Positions 26,680-35,435 of a stretch of 64,000 bases of DNA are shown one piece after another. The stretch lies in the NCBI GenBank assembly GCA_938015445.1, contig CALLPE010000018.1:62001-126000 (forward strand). The letters run 5' to 3'. Numbering within the stretch: the first letter of the stretch is position 1; every line of letters starts with the position of its first letter. A program made the position numbers and the translations under genes. Below the pieces are notes generated by a model, which saw nothing but the letters and a program-made list of their open reading frames with translations, ran no database searches and had not been told where the DNA came from. This DNA comes from an uncultured Pirellulales bacterium. GTDB taxonomy: Bacteria; Planctomycetota; Planctomycetia; Pirellulales; Thermoguttaceae.

Positions 26680-28335
26680 ATGAAGACCAAAGGACACATA
26701 TCCGGGGTTTCGTCCGAAGCTGCGGGCGATGTTGTTTGCGGCAGGAGCCGCTGCGCTGAATCCTCTCAGACTTTTGCACAGCAGCTTATTCCGCAGCAGC
26801 AGCGCGGGAGTAAACTCTCCGCGACAAGCTACACCGGCGGCATCAGGTGTTTCGTGCGGCTATGGCCGGCGATGGGGTTGGCGGCGGGGCTGATGCTGCT
26901 TGTGCTTGGATCGCGCTGGGCGCCGGCGGCGCAGGTCGACGACCCGGATGGCATCGAAAAAGCCAAGAGCCTATCGCGGGCCTTCCGAGCAGCCGCCAAG
27001 AAAGTGATTCCCACAGTGGTGACGATCAAGGCCACGACCAAACCCGTCGAAAAACGCCCCCCCCGCCGCACGCCCCGGGAAAACCCCTTCAAGGGAACGC
27101 CTTTCGAGGAGTTCTTCGAAGACCAATTCCCCGAAGGCTTCGAGTTTCCTCGGCGTTTTGCGCCTCGTGAGGGGAAAGGGTCGGGCGTGATCATCGATCC
27201 GTCGGGCATCATACTTACCAACCATCACGTGGTGGAAGACGCCGACGAGGTGGTGGTGGAGCTTGCCGACGGCCGTCAGTTCAAAGCCGTGGAAGTAAAA
27301 TCCGACGAGCAATCCGACCTGGCCGTGGTACGCATCAAACCCGACGGCCCGCTGCCGGCCGCCACCTTGGGCGATTCCGATTCGCTGGACATCGGCGACT
27401 GGGTGTTGGCGATTGGCAATCCGTTCGAGCTGGAGATGACCGTCAGCGCCGGCATTATCAGCGCCAAGGGCCGTTCGCTGAGCACTGCCAAACGCACCAA
27501 CTTCTTGCAGACCGACGCGGCGATCAACCCGGGCAACTCGGGCGGTCCACTGGTGAATCTGGACGGAGAAGTGGTAGGCATCAATACGGCCATTGCGTCG
27601 ATGGTGGGCGGTTTCCAGGGGGTTGGTTTCGCCATACCCATCAACCAAGCCAAATGGGTGGCGCAGCAATTGATCAAGACCGGCACCGTACAGCGCGCTT
27701 ATCTAGGCGTAGCAATCGCGCCGATCGACGGCCCGCTGGCCCGACAGCTCGGCGTCCAGCCGCACCGGGGTGTACTGGTCAACGAGGTGTTTGCCAACAC
27801 CCCGGCTGCTGCCGCCGGGCTAAAGGAGGGCGACGTGATACTATCGTTCGCGGGGGTGAACGTGAACAGTCCGCGCGAATTGCAGGAAGTCGTGGAACGC
27901 TCGCCCATCGACTCGAAACAGGTAATGGAAGTGCTCCGCGATGGGAACAAGATAACTGTGCCCGTGGTGGTCAAGGCGCTACCGAAGGACTTCGGCGCCC
28001 GTGAGCCGGCCCTTGGCCAACCCAAACGCCGTTCTGAACCCCCGACCGTCGAATCGGAACAACTGGGCATGCGAGTGGCCGAACTGACCGATGAGCTTGC
28101 CCGGCGGCTCGGTATTCAGGGGCAGTCGGGCGTGGTGATTACCGATGTGATTCCCGACGGCCCGGCCGATCGGGCAGGGCTCAGCGAAGGGATGTTGATA
28201 ATGCGGGTGGGCAAACGGCCGGTCAAGTCGCTTCAGGAGTTCCAGGAAGCGATTAAACAAGAGTCGCTCCAGCAAGGCATCTTGCTGCTGGTCCGCACGC
28301 CCGATGGCAACCGCTTCGTCGTTCTGCAACAATAA
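26680..28335 (+). CDS. HtrA/DegP-type serine protease with two PDZ domains
   Basis: A very strong ribosome site (AAGGAGG, 6 nt before ATG) fixes this start, giving 551 residues. The catalytic triad is H183 (LTNHHVV), D213 (QSDLAVV) and S287 (NPGNSGG). Two PDZ domains follow, at about 335-430 and 455-545, the first opening near AYLGVAIAPIDGPLA and the second near QLGMRVAELTDELA. The membrane or signal segment lies unusually far in, at about 60-84 (LWPAMGLAAGLMLLVLG), after a 60-residue polar Cys-containing leader. It probably acts in envelope protein quality control. It converges with zwf. Confidence 0.95.
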   Translation: MKTKGHISGVSSEAAGDVVCGRSRCAESSQTFAQQLIPQQQRGSKLSATSYTGGIRCFVRLWPAMGLAAGLMLLVLGSRWAPAAQVDDPDGIEKAKSLSRAFRAAAKKVIPTVVTIKATTKPVEKRPPRRTPRENPFKGTPFEEFFEDQFPEGFEFPRRFAPREGKGSGVIIDPSGIILTNHHVVEDADEVVVELADGRQFKAVEVKSDEQSDLAVVRIKPDGPLPAATLGDSDSLDIGDWVLAIGNPFELEMTVSAGIISAKGRSLSTAKRTNFLQTDAAINPGNSGGPLVNLDGEVVGINTAIASMVGGFQGVGFAIPINQAKWVAQQLIKTGTVQRAYLGVAIAPIDGPLARQLGVQPHRGVLVNEVFANTPAAAAGLKEGDVILSFAGVNVNSPRELQEVVERSPIDSKQVMEVLRDGNKITVPVVVKALPKDFGAREPALGQPKRRSEPPTVESEQLGMRVAELTDELARRLGIQGQSGVVITDVIPDGPADRAGLSEGMLIMRVGKRPVKSLQEFQEAIKQESLQQGILLLVRTPDGNRFVVLQQ

Positions 28336-28361
28336 CGGCCTTGGGCAAGAGCGGCCTTCGG
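28330..28361 (+). repeat. 16-bp duplication at the htrA stop codon
   Basis: CAATAACGGCCTTGGG (28330-28345), which includes the final Gln codon and the TAA, is followed directly by CAAGAGCGGCCTTCGG (28346-28361). A third CAA starts at 28362 but then diverges. Confidence 0.65.
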
Positions 28362-28528
28362 CAATCAGTAGCGACTGTCTCCACCAATAGCAGCAACGGT
28401 AGCAGTCGTTTGGCGACAATAGCCGCGGCGTAAAACCCCCCTGGGGCAACCATATTAGCTGGTCATCCACAGTCGTGCGCATCCGCGGCGGTGGGCCGAG
28501 CGGCTGTTGGTACCGTGTGCAGCGTCTT

Positions 28529-29980
28529 TCAGATAACCGGGCAATAATCGAACCATTCCCGGTTCTGGCGGCACATCCAGCCGACCGAATCCGGCGGCCC
28601 CCAGGTTCCCGCCTCGTACAGCGCCAACGGCGGCCAGCCGGGATTGGCCCAAGTCTCCTGTATGGGGTCGATGATGCTCCAGCACAGCTCCACTTCGTCG
28701 CTGCGGGCGAACAGGCTGGCGTCGCCGTGCAGGGCGTCCAGCAGCAGGCGTTGATAGGCTTCGGGCATTTCGCCAGAGAACTTGTCGCGGAAGCTGAAGC
28801 TCAAGTCGGTCTGCCGCAGACGCATTCCGCCGTCGGGCACTTTGGTGTAAAAGTGCAATTGAATCCCTTCGGCCGGTTGCACTTGGATGACCAAGCGGTT
28901 GGATTGAGAGGCCATTTTTGGACCGCCCTCGAACAGCATGTGTGGCACCGCGCGGAACTGGATGACGATCTGGGTGGTGCGGCAGGGCATTGCCTTACCG
29001 CTGCGAAGCAGAAAGGGCACGCCCTGCCAGCGCCAATTGTCCACGTGCAGCTTGACCACGGCGAAGGTGGCCGTTTCGCTGTCTGGCGGGACTCCAGGCT
29101 CGTCGCGATACTTGCGGTACTGGCCGCGGATAGTGTCGTTGAACACGTCTTCGCGGCGGAGCGGCCGGATGGCCCGGAATACCTTCACCTTCTCGTCGCG
29201 AATAGCGTCGGCCTCGAAGCGTGCCGGGGCTTCCATGGCCGTCAGAGCCAGCAGTTGCAATAGGTGATTCTGGAACATATCGCGCAGCACGCCCACCGAG
29301 TCGTAGAACGCCGCCCGGCGGCCCACTACGCCGTCTTCGGCCGCGGTGATCTGCACATGATCGACGTAATTGCGGTTCCATATCGGCTCGAAAATGGCGT
29401 TAGCGAACCGCAGAACCAGCACGTTCTGCACGGTCTCTTTTCCCAGGTAGTGATCGATGCGATAGACGTGCTGTTCGGGGAACACTTTGTGGACTGCTTC
29501 GTTCAAGTGCCGGGCGGACTGAAGGTCGGTGCCGAACGGCTTTTCGACGACCACTCGGCGCGTTCCCCGACTTTGATCGGCCATCCCCGAGACCCCTAAA
29601 GCCGCAATGGCTGGCTCGTAGAACTTCGGTGCGGTCGACAGGTAATACACCCGCGTCACGCCGGGTTGGCCCTCCAACTGGTCCAGAAACGCCGACAAGC
29701 GGTGAAAATCCTCCAGGTGTTCTATATCGCCGGGATGGTAGAACAACGCCGGGGCGAACTGATCCCAGATCGCTCGGTCGAAAGTCTTGCTTTCGTACTG
29801 CGCGGTGCTTTCGGCCAGTCGCTCGCGCCACTGCTCGTGCGAAAAGGGGGTGCGCGAAAAACCCACCACGCGCACGTCCGGCGGCAAGCGATTTTTGCGA
29901 TGCAGCTCGTAAAGTGCCGGGATGAGCTTCCGGGAAGTTAGATCGCCCGATGCACCGAAAATCACGATTGTGTAAGCCAT
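28529..29980 (-). CDS. zwf: Glucose-6-phosphate 1-dehydrogenase
   Basis: Zwf opens the oxidative pentose phosphate route by oxidising glucose-6-phosphate with NADP. The 483-residue protein has the coenzyme motif IFGASGDLTSRKLIPALYEL at the N-terminus, the active-site signature RIDHYLGKE and the family segment NYVDHVQITAAEDGVVGRR. Length is standard. An SDR gene lies 90 bp upstream in the same direction and may be cotranscribed. Confidence 0.97.
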   Translation of the reverse strand: MAYTIVIFGASGDLTSRKLIPALYELHRKNRLPPDVRVVGFSRTPFSHEQWRERLAESTAQYESKTFDRAIWDQFAPALFYHPGDIEHLEDFHRLSAFLDQLEGQPGVTRVYYLSTAPKFYEPAIAALGVSGMADQSRGTRRVVVEKPFGTDLQSARHLNEAVHKVFPEQHVYRIDHYLGKETVQNVLVLRFANAIFEPIWNRNYVDHVQITAAEDGVVGRRAAFYDSVGVLRDMFQNHLLQLLALTAMEAPARFEADAIRDEKVKVFRAIRPLRREDVFNDTIRGQYRKYRDEPGVPPDSETATFAVVKLHVDNWRWQGVPFLLRSGKAMPCRTTQIVIQFRAVPHMLFEGGPKMASQSNRLVIQVQPAEGIQLHFYTKVPDGGMRLRQTDLSFSFRDKFSGEMPEAYQRLLLDALHGDASLFARSDEVELCWSIIDPIQETWANPGWPPLALYEAGTWGPPDSVGWMCRQNREWFDYCPVI

Positions 29981-30070
29981 TTTAGTTGCCGTCGGTCGAC
30001 AATTGGTTAGCAGCCAATTATAGCTTGCACAATAGGCGAAAAGAGGCGCTGCCCGCCCGTGCCCCCATTT

Positions 30071-30847
30071 TCAGAACCAGGCAGCGGTGAATCCCCCATC
30101 GACGTTTATGTGCGTGCCGGTGATGAAACTGCCTGCCCGCGGCGACACCAGCAGCAACAGTGCCCCCACCAGTTCTTCCGGCTCGCCGAAGCGTTTCATA
30201 GGCGTGCCGCGCATGATGTTATCGATTCGCTGCTGGTCCAGGAGCCGTCGGTTCTGCTCGGCAGGGAAGAACCCCGGACAGATGGCGTTGACGCGCACCC
30301 CCAGCGGAGCGAACTCCTGGGCGATGTTCCGCGTGAGGTTCAGCACCGCCGCTTTGGAGGCCGAATAGGCAAACACCCGCGACAACGGCAGGTGCGACGT
30401 AACACTGCCGATGTTGACTATCGCCCCGCCCCCATGCTCGATCATGTGCCGGCCGAAAACCTGACAGGCCTGGAACACGCCGCGGAGGTTGACGGCCATG
30501 ACGCGCTCCCAATCGGCATCGGTGGCCTCCAGAAAACTGCTTCCTACGTTCACACCAGCACAGTTGACCAAGATGTTGACCCGCTCGGCCTGCCGCAGCG
30601 ACTCGGCAAGCAAGTTTTCGATGGACTCGCGGCGGGTAACGTCCACCAGACAATAACCGGCCTGTCCGCCCAGTTGCTCCAGCGCTGCCACGCGGGCCTT
30701 GCAGGCGTCTTCGGTCAAATCGGCCACAATAATCCTGGCCCCGGCCTGCGACAGTCCGGCACACAAAGCGCCGCCAAGAACCCCGGCGCCGCCAATGACC
30801 ACCGCCGTCTGACCGGAAAGACCAAAAAGCTCATCAAGGTACGACAT
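30071..30847 (-). CDS. Short-chain dehydrogenase/reductase (sugar-acid type)
   Basis: The start was placed at MSYLDELFGLSGQTAVVIGG, with GGGAG 7-8 nt upstream. The 258-residue protein is a classical SDR: cofactor loop GGAGVLGG at 19-26, NCAGVNVG at 95-102, catalytic S148, Y161 and K165 (YSASK), and the C-terminal GSFITGTHINVDGGF. Its closest known types by general pattern are gluconate 5-dehydrogenases and fructuronate or mannonate oxidoreductases. Location before zwf fits sugar-acid metabolism, but the substrate is inferred. Confidence 0.88.
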   Translation of the reverse strand: MSYLDELFGLSGQTAVVIGGAGVLGGALCAGLSQAGARIIVADLTEDACKARVAALEQLGGQAGYCLVDVTRRESIENLLAESLRQAERVNILVNCAGVNVGSSFLEATDADWERVMAVNLRGVFQACQVFGRHMIEHGGGAIVNIGSVTSHLPLSRVFAYSASKAAVLNLTRNIAQEFAPLGVRVNAICPGFFPAEQNRRLLDQQRIDNIMRGTPMKRFGEPEELVGALLLLVSPRAGSFITGTHINVDGGFTAAWF

Positions 30848-31685
30848 GCTCAACTCCCGAAGTCTGTGTTCATAAATACCATTTGTACCAAATGCAATCC
30901 AAGGTATCAGCACCCAGTGTACCCGCCGACGCTATAACGGGCTTTGGCATTCGCTGTATCGGCTGTATCGAAACTTAGCAGTTGCTCGCCGCTTGGCCGG
31001 TGAAACTCTGTAGGCCCTTGCTGCTGCCAACCAGCTACCATGACTTTCGATCGGGCAAGCAACCGTTGAAGGTCGATTTGGCGGTTCATCCGACAATGTA
31101 TTTGACAAGTCACCTGACAGTTTAATCGTTACTCGACGCTCCGCGTGACGATGGATTTGACGATTCGGCCCAGTTTGCCCAGCTTGGCCAGACATAAGTC
31201 AGCACCGCCGAGCGACGTGCCTGCGCAGTGCGGCCAAATCGCTGCGAAAAACTTAAATTACCTGAATCCTCCAGAATCTACATACGACCAAAATGCTCGC
31301 ACCGGCAGGATTCTTTCGTGCTGCGAGCGACTGCCACTGGCATCGGGAAAACCATCTACTACAAAGGCAACAATTGCTCTTTGCCTGTTCTTCCCCGTTT
31401 TCGGCAAACGCCTATCTTTACAAGTTTACACCGTCAAAACTGGGCTTTACACCATCGTGAAGTTTTGGGAAACTCTGGCCCCCTCAGGCGCATCAGCGGG
31501 AAGTTTTGAAGCCGACTCTCCCACTGCTGCCTGACGGAGAATGACAACGGCGGTACCTTTCTCCGACTGTCGTGTGCGTCTCTCCGACTGTCGTGTGCGT
31601 CGCTAGATTATCGTTTTCGTTCCTACGATTGTCGTGTGCGTACCCGCAGTATATTTGTTGTGCCCATATCAGGAGGCTGTGAGCA
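30848..31685. other. Divergent spacer between SDR and a small exported protein gene
   Basis: These 838 bp contain no supported gene; frames on both strands are short and lack domains. The stretch 31230-31480 is AT-richer than the surroundings. A 21-bp tandem array lies at 31561-31643, and the ribosome site of the next gene (AGGAGG) is at its right end. Confidence 0.5.
31561..31643. repeat. 21-bp tandem repeat, 4 units
   Basis: Units start at 31561, 31582, 31603 and 31623. The first two share CTCCGACTGTCGTGTGCGT exactly; the third (20 bp) is diverged and the fourth is CTACGATTGTCGTGTGCGT-like. The array ends about 43 bp before the start of the next gene. Confidence 0.85.
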
Positions 31686-32090
31686 ATGCGGCGTTTTGAG
31701 TTGTGGTTATTCGTCGCTGCTATGGGCTTGATGCTGTTGCTGCCCAGGGTGGTCCAGGCCGCCTGGCCGTGGAGTTCGGAATCCAAACCCAAGAAAAGTA
31801 CCGCGGCCAAGCCGGCGGCCAAAGAACCTTCGGCGCTGGAAAAAATTGCTGCCTGCACGCAAACGTTTTTCCAGGACGTGGGCGACACTCTGACGCTGAA
31901 GAAAAAACCTTTCGCTAAACAAAGCCCACCCAAAACTGGCTCCCAGTTCGGCCTGAACCCTTACCAAAAGAACACTTCCCGACAGCCGCAGAAGAAATCC
32001 TGGTTCGGCTCGCTGTTTTCCAAGGAGCCCGAACCGGTAAAGTCGCCCAGCGAGTTCCTGGGCCAAAAGCGGCCTGACTGGTGGGAGTAA
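31686..32090 (+). CDS. Small exported basic protein of unknown function
   Basis: AGGAGG precedes the ATG by about 9 nt. The 134-residue product has a signal peptide (MRRFELWLFVAAMGLMLLLP, cleavage near VQAAW), then a Lys/Pro/Ser-rich chain with a short amphipathic helix (ALEKIAACTQTFFQDVGDTL) and ends SPSEFLGQKRPDWWE. The closing FLGQKRPDWW-like phrase recalls small planctomycete exported proteins, but I know no function. It is followed within 60 bp by a small lipoprotein gene. Confidence 0.72.
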   Translation: MRRFELWLFVAAMGLMLLLPRVVQAAWPWSSESKPKKSTAAKPAAKEPSALEKIAACTQTFFQDVGDTLTLKKKPFAKQSPPKTGSQFGLNPYQKNTSRQPQKKSWFGSLFSKEPEPVKSPSEFLGQKRPDWWE

Positions 32091-32140
32091 AAGTTTCGGC
32101 ACAGACACCGCAAGGGCACCATCCGCTGGGCCGCTGTGCG

Positions 32141-32389
32141 ATGTGGCAACGCAGTGGGCGACTGAGTAGTTTTGATCGTTGTTGTAGCGGGCAGGGGCGA
32201 TGGCCGCTGCGCGCTGCTGCGACAGCAACATTACTTCTTGCTCTTGCGGCGGGCTGTAAGACAACGGTCGCCCCGTCAGGATCGCTCGCCGGTCAGCTCA
32301 ATCCTTTGGCTGCCAAAGCCAAACAGGAGGCACTGCGTAAAGCCGTCGAGTCGGATCCATTCCCCACTCCTGCCCAAGCCGGACTCTGA
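32141..32389 (+). CDS. Small putative lipoprotein
   Basis: The frame encodes a hydrophobic stretch ATATLLLALAAGC whose LAAGC end is a good lipobox, followed by KTTVAPSGSLAGQLNPLAAK and a polar C-terminus. Mature length would be about 44 residues. The start is unclear: ATG 32141 (82 residues) or GTG 32081, which overlaps the stop of the preceding gene and would couple translation. Neither has a clear ribosome site. Function unknown; it is probably cotranscribed with the small basic exported protein. Confidence 0.6.
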   Translation: MWQRSGRLSSFDRCCSGQGRWPLRAAATATLLLALAAGCKTTVAPSGSLAGQLNPLAAKAKQEALRKAVESDPFPTPAQAGL

Positions 32390-32483
32390 CCGCGCTGCAC
32401 GCTTGTGCTTGTGCCCGATCGCTGCCATGCCGTGCAGACCGATGGCTGGCACTCCGGCACAGTGTGCGAATGATCTTACTCGG

Positions 32484-33689
32484 CTACGCCCCGAATTTCT
32501 CTAGCCGACCGGCGTGGGCCATTGCCAGCGACATCAGGTACATTGCCGGAAACTGACCTAAGCCGCCGTGGATGCACTGGGCCTCGGAGAAGGCTTCGCA
32601 GTGGTCGGGCCGGCAACTGTCGGCCACTAGAAGCACAGGCACCGGATGCCAGCTATGGCTGGCCAGCTTGGCCGGTGTGCTATGATCTCCCGTGACGATC
32701 AGCACCGTGGGGCTGAGCGCCGTCACCCGGGGGATGATGGAATCGAATTGCTCGATCATCTTCACCTTTTCGGCGAAGTTGCCGTCTTCGCCGCGACTAT
32801 CGGTGTACTTGAAATGGACGAAGAAGAAGTCGTAATCCCCCCAAGCCCGTTCCAGTACGTCGATCTCTTCTGCCAGCGTCTTCGGTTGGCCAATCACTTC
32901 CATGCCTACCAGTTGGGCCAGCCCTTTGTACATCGGGTAAACAGCGATGGCTGCGGCTTTCAGCCCGTACACCTCCGCGTAGCCAGGAATGCGCGGCGCA
33001 GCGGCGAAGCCCCGCATGGTCAAACCGTTGGCCTTGGGATGGTTGGCCAGCAAGCGCTGCGCCTGGGCGACGAACTGCCGAGCGACTTCGGCGGTCCACT
33101 TGCTTTGCTCGTCGAGGGGCTTGGGGTCTAGCGGCGGCACGCCGGTGCGCTGGGGATCGGTGTCGGCCACGTTCTCGCCCAGATCGTCGCCGCGGAAAAT
33201 GACCACAAACCGGTGCTCGCGTACCGGCTCGACGAATATCTCTACCCGCGGCACCTTGATCTGCCGCAGCATGATGGCCAGCGGCGCGCTTTCCTCGCTG
33301 GCGATGCGCCCGGCGCGGCGGTCGATGATGTTCCCAGCCGCGTCCAGTGTGCAAAAGTTGCAGCGGACGGCCACGTCCTTCGGCCCCAGCTTGAAGCCCA
33401 CTCCCGTCGCCTCTAACGCCCCACGACCGATGATATACTTCGTCGGATCGTAGCCGAACAGGGCCAAGTGCCCTGGACCGCTGCCGGGCGTGATGCCGGG
33501 GGCGATCGGGTGCATCAGGCCGCAAACGCCGTTACGGGCCAAAGCGTCCAGATGCGGAGTGTGGGCAGCCTCCAGTTCGGTCGGCCCACCCGGCTCGATG
33601 GGCAAGCCCCCAAGCCCGTCGGCCACTAGCAGTACGATTTTCGATTGGTTGCGGGTGCGTATTTGGCGAATCAGGTTCTGGATGTCCAT
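32484..33689 (-). CDS. apgM: Cofactor-independent phosphoglycerate mutase, archaeal (ApgM) type
   Basis: ApgM interconverts 3- and 2-phosphoglycerate in glycolysis without 2,3-bisphosphoglycerate. The 401-residue protein has the alkaline-phosphatase-superfamily core: LLVADGLGGLP with the first metal Asp, PGSGPGHLALFGYDP containing the serine nucleophile region, then FVHFKYTDSRGEDGN and VTGDHSTPAKLASHSWHPVP with the remaining metal ligands. Length matches the ApgM type (about 400), shorter than bacterial GpmI (about 510). It stands alone between convergent small genes and a divergent DUF6807 gene. Confidence 0.95.
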   Translation of the reverse strand: MDIQNLIRQIRTRNQSKIVLLVADGLGGLPIEPGGPTELEAAHTPHLDALARNGVCGLMHPIAPGITPGSGPGHLALFGYDPTKYIIGRGALEATGVGFKLGPKDVAVRCNFCTLDAAGNIIDRRAGRIASEESAPLAIMLRQIKVPRVEIFVEPVREHRFVVIFRGDDLGENVADTDPQRTGVPPLDPKPLDEQSKWTAEVARQFVAQAQRLLANHPKANGLTMRGFAAAPRIPGYAEVYGLKAAAIAVYPMYKGLAQLVGMEVIGQPKTLAEEIDVLERAWGDYDFFFVHFKYTDSRGEDGNFAEKVKMIEQFDSIIPRVTALSPTVLIVTGDHSTPAKLASHSWHPVPVLLVADSCRPDHCEAFSEAQCIHGGLGQFPAMYLMSLAMAHAGRLEKFGA

Positions 33690-34052
33690 TGCCTCGCTTC
33701 CTCAAGCTGCCGTTGTGTTTACTGCCTGTGGTCCTTCAGCGCGAACACGTCGCCCGGCGCTACGGCACACATGCGCCTGTTTGGCGTTGGCGGGCCGCAC
33801 CGTCAACCGCAGCACCAAAAACCCCTGCGTTACCCGTAACGCCGCAGTCACTCGGCCCGGCCCTGCCTACGGGTTGTATCTCGATTGTCGGCGCACAAAA
33901 GCAGTTGTCAACTTCGCGCCATGGAATTGTCCTGCTGGCTGAGGGCGCCGGATTGAGCTCGACTTCGCGGCGGACTATCCTGTTGGCACACGGCGCCGCT
34001 GTTCGCTAGTGCGGTGCAGGTCCGCAACTGCTTGTTCCAATGAGGTGCAATT
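33690..34052. other. Divergent spacer between apgM and DUF6807 gene
   Basis: No gene is supported in these 363 bp. Two imperfect direct copies with a 52-bp period start with ACTTCGCG at 33910 and 33962 and end in GGCGCCG; the second runs up to about 34000, just upstream of the DUF6807 start. Confidence 0.5.
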
Positions 34053-35126
34053 ATGAACATTCGCTACTTTCTACCAGCGGCGATCGCCGGCTGGACGGCG
34101 CTGGTTGCAGGGACACTCGCCGGCGAAGCACCCGCCACCTGGGCGCTGGCCGGAGGGAAGCCGGCCGTATGGGCCCCCGCAGCAGCAGTTGCCGCAGCGA
34201 CACCGGATGCATGTACGCCCGGCGCAGCGGCACCCGGCACCGTAGCACAACAAATGGAAGTGAAACAGGATTCAGGAATCATCGAGTTTTTGCTTGACAA
34301 GCAGCCGCTGATGCTCTACCGAGCAACCGGCGCGCCGAAGAAGCCTTATGTTCTCCAGTTGCGCACGCCCAGCGGCCTCAACGTGCTGCGCGACGCGCCG
34401 GCCGATCACAAGCATCATCACGGCCTGATGTTGGCGCTGGGGGTGGATGGTGTGGACTTCTGGTCCGAAGGCGACAACTGCGGGCGCCAAGTGCAGCGCT
34501 CGCTCCAGACGGACAGCCAATCGCAGAGCATCGCCGACCCGACAGGAAAACAAACTGCCAGCTTCCAGTTCACGCTCCAGCAGGAGCTGGCGTGGCTGGC
34601 AGCGCAAGATGACCAGCCGCTTGTTGTCGAACAGCGCCAGCTTCTGCTGACGCGCTCCGAGGACGGCAACGCCACGCTGCTGTGCTGGCAGTCGCGGCTA
34701 GAACCACCGCCCGGTAAACAGAAGGCCGTGCTTGACGGACGGCATTACTTCGGGCTGGGGATGAGGTTCGTGGCCTCGATGGACAAAGACGGGGTGTTCT
34801 TCAACGCCGAGGGGAAGGAAGGCGAAGTAGTCCGCGGAACCGAAAAACTCACCCCAGTGCGGTGGATGGCTTATTCGGCCAGCGCGGACGGCAAGCCGGT
34901 GACGGTGGCAATGTTCGACCATCCCCACAATCCGCGGCATCCGGCGCACATGTTCACTATGACAGGCGGTTTTGCGTATATGTCTGCCACGCTCAACTTG
35001 TGGAAGGAGAAGCTGGAGATTCCCGCCGGCAAGCCGCTTGTGTTGCGCTACGGGGTTGCTCTGTGGGACGGAAAAGCCGAGCCGCGCCAAATCGAGGCCC
35101 TGTATCAAAACTGGTCCAAGCGTTAG
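34053..35126 (+). CDS. Exported DUF6807 (PmoA-like) family protein
   Basis: This 357-residue protein has a signal peptide (1-24) followed by a 45-residue Ala/Pro-rich linker. From about 70 it matches DUF6807, whose signature DHKHHHGLMLALGVDGVDFW is present near 117-136 (family: DHPHHRGLWF). RHYFGLGMRFVASM and VAMFDHPHNPRHPAHMF are further typical parts. The fold is galactose-mutarotase-like; members are often found with sugar dehydrogenases in planctomycetes, but no activity is established for this one. The stop codon is the seed of a 27-bp repeat. Confidence 0.82.
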   Translation: MNIRYFLPAAIAGWTALVAGTLAGEAPATWALAGGKPAVWAPAAAVAAATPDACTPGAAAPGTVAQQMEVKQDSGIIEFLLDKQPLMLYRATGAPKKPYVLQLRTPSGLNVLRDAPADHKHHHGLMLALGVDGVDFWSEGDNCGRQVQRSLQTDSQSQSIADPTGKQTASFQFTLQQELAWLAAQDDQPLVVEQRQLLLTRSEDGNATLLCWQSRLEPPPGKQKAVLDGRHYFGLGMRFVASMDKDGVFFNAEGKEGEVVRGTEKLTPVRWMAYSASADGKPVTVAMFDHPHNPRHPAHMFTMTGGFAYMSATLNLWKEKLEIPAGKPLVLRYGVALWDGKAEPRQIEALYQNWSKR

Positions 35127-35185
35127 CCTTTCCAAAAATGTTTCAAGCTTTAGCCTTGTCAAAAACGTTTCAAGCTTTAGCCTTC
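35118..35185 (+). repeat. 27-bp tandem repeat (2.5 units) with in-frame stop codons
   Basis: Unit 1 (35118-35144) contains the last codons and stop of the DUF6807 gene, AAG CGT TAG. Unit 2 (35145-35171) repeats it as AAG CTT TAG and unit 3 begins at 35172 with AAG CTT TAG before decaying. Since the period is 27 bp, the three TAGs are all in frame with the gene. Units also share a CAAAAA(T/C)GTTTC tail. Confidence 0.88.
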
Positions 35186-35435
35186 CGTGCGACCAACTCA
35201 TGGACGCCGCGCTCGCTACCTGTATCAACCCTGTATCAACACCGATCGCAGCTTGCGCCGTGCGTCGAGGGCTTTAAGATCAATTGCGCGCGGTGGCACT
35301 GGCCGTTAACTGTACTAGTAGATAGGCCCCGTCGGCTGGCCAGTAGGTGGCAACGCAGTCCCACAGCTCTGGCCGGCTCTGCTCGGCGGGCTGGACGCGG
35401 CGACAAGACCCTGCCCGGGCGACATTCAGCTACAT

